From positions 1 to 20,442 of the forward strand of contig JABXJT010000088.1 in the NCBI GenBank assembly GCA_013375455.1: 20,442 nt of DNA. The letters are read 5' to 3'. Shown here in pieces: positions 7,831 to 14,726 of this stretch. This DNA is from Candidatus Helarchaeota archaeon (GTDB lineage: Archaea > Asgardarchaeota > Lokiarchaeia > Helarchaeales > HEL-GB-A). The position numbers were made by a program, and so were the translations under genes. Numbering within the stretch: the first letter of the stretch is position 1; each line of letters starts with the position of its first letter. A model generated the notes under the pieces. That model did not search any database, had not been told where the DNA came from, and saw only the letters and a program-made list of their open reading frames with translations.

Positions 7831-9050
7831 AGATCGGTTATATAGTTCAACAATTTTACCCTACGGCTTATGGGAGTGGAGTCCATGCTTTTGAGCTTGT
7901 CAAAGAGTTAGCGGAACTGGGACATGAAATTCACGTGATTACAAAAGGAGAACCATCTCAAAAGCGAGATGAAGTATTTAAAGGGATTCACGTTCATAGA
8001 GTGCTTAATTTTTTGCAAACCCCTTATTATTTTCCTTTCAATTCAGGATTATTGTGGAGATATGGAAAAAAAATTATACGAAAGTTAAATTTTGATATTC
8101 TTTTAGGGCATGGATTTGAAAGTAGCTTATTTTTTAAAATGAATAAGAAGTTACCATTCATATACAAAGCTGCAGGAACGATTGAATTACAAAAGGCTCG
8201 AAAATTCGTCACTTGGCGTGATATATTTGGGAAAATTTATTTCCCATTGTTAGGAAGACTTGAAAAAACTGCATTGACCCATGCCGATCGTGTGATTGCC
8301 ATCTCAAATACAATAAAACACGAATTAATCAGCATATATAACGTTCCCAAAGAAAAAATTTTCAAGATATACAATGGAGTTGATGCAAACCGATTCCATC
8401 CCTCTCATAATTACGAGGCACTTCAAAGTAAATTAGGGGTGAATTCCAATAGAATTATTCTTTTTGTAGGGCGAATGTCCCCGATCAAAGGACCACACAT
8501 ATTATTGCAAGCAATTCCATCTATAATCGAACATTTTCCAGAATGTATCTTCCTTTTTTTAGGGGATGGGCCGTTATTACCCTATCTGAGATACATGGCG
8601 CGGAAGTTACGCGTGATGCCCCATGTAAAATTTCTAGGTTTTACCTCTAATGCAGAAATTCCAAAGTATTTTACAATGGCAAATTTGTGTGTCATCCCAT
8701 CGTTATATGAACCGTTCGGATTAGTCGCTTTGGAAAGCCTTGCCTCGGGGACCCCAATTCTTTCTAGTGTTCAAGGGGGCCTCGCTGAGATACATGATAA
8801 TTTGAAGGATTTCCCGAAAATTTCCCCTCTCACACCCAAATTTCTAGCGAAGCAGTTAAATTCGTTGCTCTCCCAACCAAATAAATTAAAGACCTTGGCT
8901 AGGATGGGGCGAGAAATAGTTTCGCAAAAATTTACGTGGAGCCGATGTGCGAGTCAAACAGATAGCCTATTACAATTAGCCATGAAAAAAAAGAAAAAAA
9001 TTAAAGGGATTTGGCCTTCGCAATCCAATCCGAAAGTACGTTTGCCGTGA
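7827..9050 (+). CDS. GT4 (GT-B fold) glycosyltransferase, third gene of the operon
   Basis: About 407 residues, starting at ATG 7827, which overlaps the previous stop as ATGA and has GGTG upstream; an in-frame GTG at 7818 is less likely. The sequence is closer to archaeal/bacterial glycogen-synthase-like GT4 enzymes: KIGYIVQQFYPTAYGSGVHAFELV at the N-terminus, YNGVDANRFHP, then ILFVGRMSPIKGPHILLQA and the EX7E motif E295-PFGLVAL-E303 followed by SLASGTPIL. The last 22 codons are Lys-rich and unlike the family; they run 50 bases into the convergent gene on the other strand. The run A8-G-A7 at 8985-9000 contains A AAA AAG in frame, and a -1 shift there would stop at 9004. So the true C-terminus is uncertain. 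Confidence 0.85.
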   Translation: MKIGYIVQQFYPTAYGSGVHAFELVKELAELGHEIHVITKGEPSQKRDEVFKGIHVHRVLNFLQTPYYFPFNSGLLWRYGKKIIRKLNFDILLGHGFESSLFFKMNKKLPFIYKAAGTIELQKARKFVTWRDIFGKIYFPLLGRLEKTALTHADRVIAISNTIKHELISIYNVPKEKIFKIYNGVDANRFHPSHNYEALQSKLGVNSNRIILFVGRMSPIKGPHILLQAIPSIIEHFPECIFLFLGDGPLLPYLRYMARKLRVMPHVKFLGFTSNAEIPKYFTMANLCVIPSLYEPFGLVALESLASGTPILSSVQGGLAEIHDNLKDFPKISPLTPKFLAKQLNSLLSQPNKLKTLARMGREIVSQKFTWSRCASQTDSLLQLAMKKKKKIKGIWPSQSNPKVRLP

Positions 9051-10533
9051 TGCTGGTTGCGATCCCTTCCTTTGAAATGGTATCAAGAACTTGGACTTTA
9101 AGCGCATTTTCATTTATTTTGGAGAGATGTTTAACTGAACGGACTCCAGATTTTGCCAGTATCATCGCATATTCTATAGTCATCCCTGGTATCCGGAGTA
9201 AATCAGAAATGATACGCCAGATTATTATTTTTGATTGTGCGATACCCGTCTTACTCGAAATATCCTTGGAATTTGCGCGTAACAAGTCGATAGACGTGTG
9301 AAATCCTGCATTTTGTAAATTTACCACTTCATTAGCCGGTATGAGCCCAAAATTTTCCAACTTAACTGGACCTTTCTTCACAGCTGGCGCGGCAGGAGGC
9401 GCTGCGGGAGGAGCTGCTGCTGCAGTTGCAGGGGCCGGAGGCGGTCTAAGCGTGAAGGGCGGAGCCGTTTCTTGCACGACTTCTAAAGCTGTTTCAGCTG
9501 GACTTGGAGTTGGTTTTTGAACAAGCACTTTCATCGCATCAGGAGCAGCGGAGGGAACAGGGAGACCTCTCGGAGAAAATGCCATACCTCTTATGAAAGT
9601 AATTGCAGCCCAAACTCCGAACACGCCAAGAATTACTGGTAAAATTGTGGTTCTTAGATCACCGGTAATGGCAGGGATGAACTTTCCAATAACTACTATT
9701 ACAGCAAGGACTCCCGGAGCTAGCGTAAATCCAAGAACCGCAGAAGTATTTTTGAATTCGAGGTTTCTCGTACTTGCAATTATTTTACCGAGTAAAAGCC
9801 AAACAACAAGGACTAAAACCATCCCGCCTACTAGAACAAGCGGATAAAAAGTTATCCAGACGGATCCAATCTGGATTGGAATTTCGATTTGAGTCATTGC
9901 CCATAATTCCGCCAGTTTCCAACCAAAAATTTCGGCTTGGGACATGCTCAAATAGAAGCAGAATAAAATGGAAGTAAGTAAAACGAAAACCAGGCTTTGG
10001 CCGAAACTCGAAGAGTGATAAATATTACTGAGACCTGAGCTGGATCCAAAAAAGGCGCCAGATAATTTTGATCCCATGGTGGCTTCAGCAGAAGGTACAA
10101 CAACAATTTTCCGCTTCTCAGGGGGGAGTTTTTTAATTTCTTTTGCCTTCTTAATCCATTTTTGAATGACATCTGAAGATAAACCCGTATCTTCGGATAG
10201 AAGATCTGAAGACTCATCCGCTAAATCTTCGATGCTCATTACGCCAGCCCCTACTAGCCGCTTGGCATCTTCTAGCTTAACTTCAACGAGTTGGCTCAGT
10301 TCTGCTGCCGCAGTATCGACTTCAATGAACTTCTTTCGCTCTTGTGCTCTGGCAAGGATTATCCAAGTAGTGAGTTGCTTCTTAGCAATGCCCGTTATCT
10401 TAGAAAGCTCATCTGGGTTGGAGCTCCCTAGCTTTTTAATCGATTTAACTCCCGCGCGAAATATTTTGATGGCTGCTTTCTTATTTAAGCCCTTGATTTT
10501 TATGAGTTCATTTATTACCTTAGATTCTGCCAA
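9001..10533 (-). CDS. Four-span membrane protein with helix-hairpin-helix domains at both ends
   Basis: A 510-residue protein of unknown role. Residues 1-135 contain two tandem helix-hairpin-helix-like units (IKGLNKKAAIKIFRAGVKSI, VKLEDAKRLVGAGVMSIEDL) of the RuvA/Rad51/DUF4332-like type, each followed by an L-x-x-x-TG-I/L-x-x-x-x-x-x-W helix. Four hydrophobic segments lie at about 179-197, 226-250, 264-288 and 294-315. A Pro/Ala-rich linker (about 320-387) leads to a second pair of such units (393-509), which repeat the same pattern (LLRIPGMTIEYAMILAKSGV). Both ends should be on the same side of the membrane with an even number of spans, so this could tether DNA, RNA or a protein complex to the membrane. 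The start is TTG, with GAGGGG five bases upstream; the gene is alone in its transcript. Confidence 0.75.
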   Translation of the reverse strand: MAESKVINELIKIKGLNKKAAIKIFRAGVKSIKKLGSSNPDELSKITGIAKKQLTTWIILARAQERKKFIEVDTAAAELSQLVEVKLEDAKRLVGAGVMSIEDLADESSDLLSEDTGLSSDVIQKWIKKAKEIKKLPPEKRKIVVVPSAEATMGSKLSGAFFGSSSGLSNIYHSSSFGQSLVFVLLTSILFCFYLSMSQAEIFGWKLAELWAMTQIEIPIQIGSVWITFYPLVLVGGMVLVLVVWLLLGKIIASTRNLEFKNTSAVLGFTLAPGVLAVIVVIGKFIPAITGDLRTTILPVILGVFGVWAAITFIRGMAFSPRGLPVPSAAPDAMKVLVQKPTPSPAETALEVVQETAPPFTLRPPPAPATAAAAPPAAPPAAPAVKKGPVKLENFGLIPANEVVNLQNAGFHTSIDLLRANSKDISSKTGIAQSKIIIWRIISDLLRIPGMTIEYAMILAKSGVRSVKHLSKINENALKVQVLDTISKEGIATSITANVLSDWIAKAKSL

Positions 10534-10649
10534 AAAATCCCCTCAGGGTATAATTTTTTCTTTCTACCTCTCTTATTCGCGAGTTAGATATTTTTTCTTT
10601 ATTCTTTGATGAGGATTTGAATCCTTATACATAATTTGGTGGGTAGGGG

Positions 10650-10657
10650 TATTTATA
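10650..10657 (-). promoter_or_regulatory. Candidate TATA box of the membrane helix-hairpin-helix gene
   Basis: Minus-strand TATAAATA, about 117 bases before the TTG start, implies a leader of roughly 90 bases. A second weaker box (TATAAGGA, about 10622-10629) would give a shorter leader. The rest of 10534-10748 shows no gene. Confidence 0.35.
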
Positions 10658-10748
10658 TCTATTTTTTTTAATTACCAAAATCTTATAAACTCCGATAAAA
10701 ATACAGATGGGATCTCCGCGCTAAAATTGAAGATGATGGCGAGTTCCT

Positions 10749-11345
10749 CTAATCATAGGTCTCTAAGCAGTGGCGGGCGATTGTGTCAAATATTTTATCT
10801 ACATTCTCGCCCGTTTTCGCGGAGGTTTTAAGGACCTCTAGCTTTTTCTCAGATGAGAATTGATCAATATCATCTTGTGAAACAGCCTTTTCTGGTAGGT
10901 CGTTTTTATTTGCTAAAACAAGTATCGGAACAGATCCGCAACGAGTTTCGAGATCTGAGAGCCAGGTTTCAAGATTCTCAAAAGTTTCCTTGCGCGATAA
11001 ATCACAGACAACGAGCGCAGCGCTTGAATCCAAGTAATAGTGGTCCCTAATGCGGTGGAATCTGGTGTGCCCCCCCATATCCCAGATCGCGAGGGTGACT
11101 TGCTGAATGGTGTTCGCATCTTTCTGGAATTCCAATTTTTTTATCGTGAAATCAGCACCGATGGTGGGCAAGTAGGATGCATCGAATTTCTTGTCAGTAT
11201 ACCGTCTAATTAGTGAGGTTTTCCCCACGGATGGATCTCCGACCACGACCAGCTTGTAGCTATACCTTATTGTTTCGGCCATCGCCTTCCGCACCAAATC
11301 GTTTCGTTTCTTCCTCGGTCTTCTTCTGAGAAAAGGAAATACCAT
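10749..11345 (-). CDS. Ras/Rab-superfamily small GTPase with N-terminal polybasic extension
   Basis: A 198-residue P-loop GTPase that should switch between GTP and GDP states to control membrane or cytoskeletal processes. Motifs in order: G1 GDPSVGKT 36-43, G2 Thr61 in YLPTIGADF, G3 WDMGGH 88-93, G4 NKND 146-149, G5 TSAKT 174-178. The residue equivalent to the catalytic Gln of Ras/Rab (DxxGQ) is His93 here, which may lower intrinsic hydrolysis. There is no C-terminal cysteine for prenylation; instead residues 1-20 hold a phenylalanine/arginine/lysine-rich stretch (FPFLRRRPRKKR) that could bind acidic membrane lipids if the first ATG is used. A second ATG at 11282 would give a GTPase without it. 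GTPases of this type are expanded in Asgard archaea. It is divergent from the coiled-coil gene at 11510. Confidence 0.9.
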   Translation of the reverse strand: MVFPFLRRRPRKKRNDLVRKAMAETIRYSYKLVVVGDPSVGKTSLIRRYTDKKFDASYLPTIGADFTIKKLEFQKDANTIQQVTLAIWDMGGHTRFHRIRDHYYLDSSAALVVCDLSRKETFENLETWLSDLETRCGSVPILVLANKNDLPEKAVSQDDIDQFSSEKKLEVLKTSAKTGENVDKIFDTIARHCLETYD

Positions 11346-11410
11346 GAAATTTGATGGGCATCTCCCTTGTTTTTTTTCACTCTTTTATGATTAGATGACT
11401 TTGGCATTCA

Positions 11411-11420
11411 AATATTTATA
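11411..11420 (-). promoter_or_regulatory. Candidate TATA box of the GTPase gene
   Basis: Minus-strand TATAAATATT lies about 66-75 bases before the first ATG, giving a leader of about 40-45 bases. Confidence 0.5.
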
Positions 11421-11450
11421 TTCTTCTCAAAACAAAATGAGCAGATTTGA

Positions 11451-11462
11451 TATATATAAATA
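11451..11462 (+). promoter_or_regulatory. Candidate TATA box of the coiled-coil gene
   Basis: TATATATAAATA lies 48-59 bases before the TTG start at 11510 and leaves a leader of about 25 bases that contains the AGGTGGT ribosome binding site. This is a good archaeal promoter by spacing and sequence. It and the GTPase TATA box are only about 30 bases apart, so both promoters lie in one 164-base spacer. Confidence 0.5.
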
Positions 11463-11509
11463 AGTACAATATTTTCTAGGAATTTGAACACTTCAAAAGG
11501 TGGTCGACC

Positions 11510-12343
11510 TTGCCAGAATTTGATCCAGTAGAAACCATTGAATCGCAGGAACGCATCATAAAAAAGCAAAACAGGGAGATAAAAAAGCTTGAACGAGATC
11601 TTGTCGAAGCACAAAATGAATTCTTTAATTACAAGAAAGAACAGAAATTAAAAATAATGGAAATTCAAAAGAAATTTAAGGAACAGAGTCATACCATAAA
11701 AAACTTCAAAATGAAAAAGAAATTAGAAGCGCGTCAGTTTGAAGAAAGGCAAATTGAACATAAAGAGAAAGATGCCACCATGGGTTCTAAAATAAAGGGC
11801 CTTCTTGATGAGATTTCCGTGATGAAAATCGAAAATGAGGAGCTCATGAATAAACTGGCACAGAATAACATAACGATCATGGAAAGGAACAATGAACTTT
11901 CCGATTTGAAAACGCAACTGAAACAGCTTCAAGATAAATTGGAGCATATCAAACAAACCGAATTAGATGCACTGCAGAATAAACTAAAAGTAAAGGAAGA
12001 CTTGTTAGAGAAGCAAAATCAGGCCATCAATCAATTAACTCTTGACATGAAAAAGCACGAAGTAGAAATAGCGGAATTAGAATTCAGGCTCTCAAATGAG
12101 CAAGCGAAGCAAGGTGAAGCAATTGATCTGCGAAATAAAGTAAATAGTCAAGAAGAACTCATTCTTCATTTACGAAAGACGAATGTTTCAAATGAGGAGC
12201 GAATTAAAACACTCCGCGAACAAATAAACGGTTCAAATAGACGAATAAATGAGCTTCTTCAAAAACTGAAGTCAGGTCAGGGACAACCTCAACCGGATCA
12301 GGCGATTACTTATTATCAGATAACGTTTCCGGAAGAAGATTAA
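11510..12343 (+). CDS. Long coiled-coil protein, divergent partner of the GTPase gene
   Basis: A 277-residue cytosolic protein that is almost entirely coiled coil: heptad-like runs of Leu/Ile/Met with Lys, Glu, Gln and Asn from about residue 9 to 260, rich in motifs such as LKTQLKQLQDKLEHIK. No membrane segment, signal peptide or enzyme motif is visible. The start is TTG behind AGGTGGT with normal spacing; no other start fits better. The short tail (YYQITFPEED) is acidic. Such proteins act as tethers, filaments or scaffolds, and Rab effectors in eukaryotes are often long coiled coils, so its divergent placement from a Rab-like GTPase is suggestive. This is inference from architecture and position; coiled-coil sequences give many false similarities. 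Confidence 0.75.
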   Translation: MPEFDPVETIESQERIIKKQNREIKKLERDLVEAQNEFFNYKKEQKLKIMEIQKKFKEQSHTIKNFKMKKKLEARQFEERQIEHKEKDATMGSKIKGLLDEISVMKIENEELMNKLAQNNITIMERNNELSDLKTQLKQLQDKLEHIKQTELDALQNKLKVKEDLLEKQNQAINQLTLDMKKHEVEIAELEFRLSNEQAKQGEAIDLRNKVNSQEELILHLRKTNVSNEERIKTLREQINGSNRRINELLQKLKSGQGQPQPDQAITYYQITFPEED

Positions 12344-12355
12344 TTCAATAAGTTG

Positions 12356-13294
12356 TCATTTTGAGACCATTTGCTTCTTTAATTGATCTAGAGTTTCATT
12401 TACATCAGAAATATCTTTATGGGAAAGGACTTTTTTTGATCGGCGGATTTTTCGTGCCAACTTCCCAATTTCATAAATTGCCGGTGTCCATTTACACGTT
12501 TGAGTAATTCTCTCACGCGCCCGGTCAAGTAAATCTGCTAGCATCTTAGGGTTAAGCTCCACTTTTATTTGAGCATATAACTCACGAAATAAGATGTCGA
12601 CGGGACTCCCTGTAGGAGTGGGTTCGGGTGCAGGGGTGGGAGCGGGGGGTTGAACTGGATCGGGAGTTCGTGTAGGGGCAGGTGCTGGAGCTGATAATGA
12701 GGGGGGCGTTGTAGTTGGGGCCGCAATTGGAGCCGTAATAGGCTTTTTTACAGGTGATTTTGCAGCATTCATGACGCTTGCACTAGGAGTTTGCGTGACA
12801 GCAGGCTGTGCTCTGGCGGCCTCAGGTGAGGGTTGGATCGGAGCTGCAGGCATCCCTGCGACTCTTTGCTTCAATTCTGACATCTCTATTTCCATGTTGT
12901 CGATGCTATCAGTCATTCTTGAAAAATCTCGCTTGAATCCCTCTAGCGTTTTTTGCAGGTTTTTAAGAAAATAGGTTGTTTCTGCGGCAAGATTTTCTAC
13001 TTTTTCTATGCGTGAAACCGTCATCACTACTCTTTCTAAGGTAGAGGCGAATTCACCCATCCTTCCAATTAGTGTGAGTCCAATTTTTTCAAATCCCTCG
13101 CGTAAACGGTCAATAGAATCGCTCAGTCCCGCATCCGCTCCAGAAGGTGGTTTAAAAATAGGTTTTTGCGCTTCCACGATACCTAATTGAGCTTTTACTT
13201 CTGGAGGTAACTGCCGTAGCACTTCTTCGGGAATATTTTGTGCTCCAGAGTCTTGTCCAGCTTGTACTTTGTCTTTTGATTTACCCTTTGGCAA
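12356..13294 (-). CDS. Coiled-coil protein with Pro-rich linker and C-terminal helical domain
   Basis: A 312-residue protein of unknown role. It starts TTG with GGTGA seven bases upstream. Residues 1-60 are polar with a short IPEEVLRQLPPEVKAQL segment, 60-147 form amphipathic helices that may be coiled coil, 148-230 are a Pro/Ala/Thr linker, and 231-312 form a compact helical domain (VDILFRELYAQIKVELNPK ... ISDVNETLDQLKKQM). There is no membrane segment. The layout resembles adaptor or scaffold proteins that join two folded parts with a flexible arm. It ends 12 bases from the coiled-coil gene on the other strand. The linker DNA is much richer in G+C than the rest of the gene, explained by Pro and Ala codons rather than by transfer. 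Confidence 0.7.
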   Translation of the reverse strand: MPKGKSKDKVQAGQDSGAQNIPEEVLRQLPPEVKAQLGIVEAQKPIFKPPSGADAGLSDSIDRLREGFEKIGLTLIGRMGEFASTLERVVMTVSRIEKVENLAAETTYFLKNLQKTLEGFKRDFSRMTDSIDNMEIEMSELKQRVAGMPAAPIQPSPEAARAQPAVTQTPSASVMNAAKSPVKKPITAPIAAPTTTPPSLSAPAPAPTRTPDPVQPPAPTPAPEPTPTGSPVDILFRELYAQIKVELNPKMLADLLDRARERITQTCKWTPAIYEIGKLARKIRRSKKVLSHKDISDVNETLDQLKKQMVSK

Positions 13295-13686
13295 TTATCC
13301 ATCACCGACTTGAAGATCTAAAAATCTTTGATCTAATTATTGAACCGTTTTATAAATTTGTTTGCATTTCGCATTTTGATCAACTTAATTCAAGATTTAT
13401 TTTATAATAACATGATATGAATCGGGCTATTTTTCTATCCTAAAAGAATCGTGCCCTAAAATTACTCTCGTTTCCCAAAAACATAAAATATTACATTTAA
13501 TCGTTTGACCCGTGAAATTAGGTTGAATTATTTAGAAAGTGATGATTCCTTTAATTTCAAATGCGGTAATTACTCATAATTTTCTCCGACAAAAATTATA
13601 AATAACTCTTATCAAAAAAAAAGGCATATAAAAAGGTAAAATTTGAATTGAAAGTCAAATAAAAGAGATTTTTGGTGAGGATATCA
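13295..13686. other. 392-base intergenic region with two opposed promoters
   Basis: No convincing gene or RNA structure. For the minus-strand gene at 13294, TTTATAAAAC sits at 13348-13357, about 54 bases before its start. For the histone, two boxes are visible: TTATAAATA at 13597-13605 and TATAAAAAG at 13627-13635, preceded by a purine run that could be the TFB site. The middle, about 13370-13590, is AT-rich and unexplained. Confidence 0.5.
13627..13635 (+). promoter_or_regulatory. Candidate TATA box of the histone gene
   Basis: TATAAAAAG follows a purine-rich run (AAAAAAAAGGCA) that fits a TFB-recognition element. With the ATG at 13687 it implies a leader of about 30 bases carrying GGTGAGG at 13674-13680. 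Confidence 0.5.
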
Positions 13687-13920
13687 ATGCCGCGAGAAAA
13701 AGGTGATCGAATCATTCCATTAGCTCCACTTGACCGGTTAATAAGAAAAGCTAAAGCGGAGCGCGTAAGTGAAAAGGCTGCAATAGCCATGGGGGAAATT
13801 CTGGAAGAATTAGGATTGGAAATTGCAGCGATGGCAAAGGAACTGGCAGAACATGCTCATCGAAAAACTGTTAATGGTGAAGATATACGCCTGGCCTATA
13901 AACAGTGGCGTAGAAAGTAA
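13687..13920 (+). CDS. Archaeal histone (HMf-like histone fold)
   Basis: A 77-residue DNA-wrapping protein that dimerises and stacks into archaeal nucleosomes. The sequence follows the archaeal histone pattern closely: LAPLDRLIRKAKAERVSEKAA, then a central helix GEILEELGLEIAAMAKELAEHA, then the classic HRKTVNGEDIRLAYK. The start ATG is fixed by GGTGAGG six bases upstream, so the protein begins MPREKGDR, a short basic extension of about eight residues compared with HMfB. The C-terminus ends KQWRRK, slightly longer and more basic than HMf. The gene stands alone with its own strong-looking promoter. Family identity is very secure; whether this is the main histone of the cell cannot be told. Confidence 0.95.
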   Translation: MPREKGDRIIPLAPLDRLIRKAKAERVSEKAAIAMGEILEELGLEIAAMAKELAEHAHRKTVNGEDIRLAYKQWRRK

Positions 13921-13951
13921 TTACTCTTATTACTTTTATTTTTAATTATTG
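13921..13951 (+). terminator. T-rich terminator after the histone gene
   Basis: Immediately after the TAA the plus strand is T-rich (TTACTCTTATTACTTTTATTTTTAA), as expected for archaeal intrinsic termination. The opposed gene has its own run, TTTTTTT in minus sense at 13967-13961. Confidence 0.45.
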
Positions 13952-13954
13952 ATT

Positions 13955-13968
13955 GAAAGGAAAAAAAT
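13955..13968 (-). terminator. oligo-T terminator of the double zinc ribbon gene
   Basis: Minus-strand reading gives seven T followed by CCTTTC about 80 bases beyond the stop codon at 14047. Confidence 0.35.
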
Positions 13969-14046
13969 GGACTCTGGTTAACTACTACAGAGCCACCGGA
14001 CCGCGATAGAAGCATTTTTTATGAGCTTTCAACCGACCCGCATACT

Positions 14047-14580
14047 TTATGACCCCACAACTGACCCGCAATAAGGACAAAGCTTATAATCGAGTCGAAT
14101 TTCCTTTTGACACGCGTCACAGTTAAATGAGCGGAATTTTAACGAACAATACGGGCAGAAGAAGAAGTTGGGTTGAATGGGGCGCGCACATCGCGGACAA
14201 TTATCACCAGTTATAGCAGGGACTGCGCCCGGCGGTGCAACGGCACCTCTCGGTGCAGCGATTGCAGCGTATTCTGATGCAGCTCCTGGAGCGGCGGCAG
14301 CTGCAGGGGCTGCTTGGGGTCCGCGTTCAGCCTGTTTAAGCAATGCCTTAACTGATTGAGATATTTGATAAGGATTAATCATTGGAATTGCAACATTTTG
14401 AATGATGAATGCTATTAATTTATTGCCATTCAGTTCATTAAAAGTTCCTTGTTCTAAAACTTCTCTCCCTTTTACCAGTCGCAGTGCCCAAAGTTCCCCT
14501 ACTTTACCAATTTGAGCTGAATAGCTGGAACCAGGAATTCCGAGAGGGGAGGTATATGCCACGAAATCGCCTTCACCCAA
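14047..14580 (-). CDS. Double zinc ribbon protein with small N-terminal beta domain
   Basis: A 177-residue protein of unknown function. Residues 1-60 look like a small beta domain (GDFVAYTSPLG, KVGELWALRLVKGREVLEQG), perhaps of the PilZ/profilin-like small-fold class, but I cannot name it. A helix at 68-86 (INPYQISQSVKALLKQ) leads to an Ala/Pro-rich linker (88-124) and to two zinc ribbons: C128/C131 with C142/C145, and C154/C157 with C168/C171. The two ribbons resemble a DZANK-type double zinc ribbon, a domain that usually mediates protein contacts. The start is TTG with AGGTGA seven bases upstream, preceded by a T-rich leader. It ends GSVVGS. Confidence 0.75.
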   Translation of the reverse strand: MGEGDFVAYTSPLGIPGSSYSAQIGKVGELWALRLVKGREVLEQGTFNELNGNKLIAFIIQNVAIPMINPYQISQSVKALLKQAERGPQAAPAAAAAPGAASEYAAIAAPRGAVAPPGAVPAITGDNCPRCARPIQPNFFFCPYCSLKFRSFNCDACQKEIRLDYKLCPYCGSVVGS

Positions 14581-14726
14581 TTTTTTTCACCTAATTTGAG
14601 TTTTTTCTTTCACATCAATTTGGTTTAATCTCAAAACCTAAAATATTAATTACTTGTTATTAATTAATTACTATCCATTAAAGAATGTTATCAATTTTAT
14701 TGAACACTTTTGGAGAAAAGCGTGAT

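Noticed and set aside
9361..9560. GC-rich island suggesting foreign DNA
   Set aside because: The composition is explained by Pro and Ala codons in a linker. The same holds for about 12600-12780 and 14200-14320.
10166..10609. 147-codon plus-strand open frame
   Set aside because: It is antisense to the helix-hairpin-helix gene, is Ser/Leu-rich with no domain pattern, and the opposite strand has a ribosome binding site and clear domains. It is a shadow frame.
14177..14359. Plus-strand Ala/Gly-rich open frame
   Set aside because: It is the reverse of the Ala/Pro linker of the double zinc ribbon gene; GC-rich low-complexity DNA gives long open frames on both strands.
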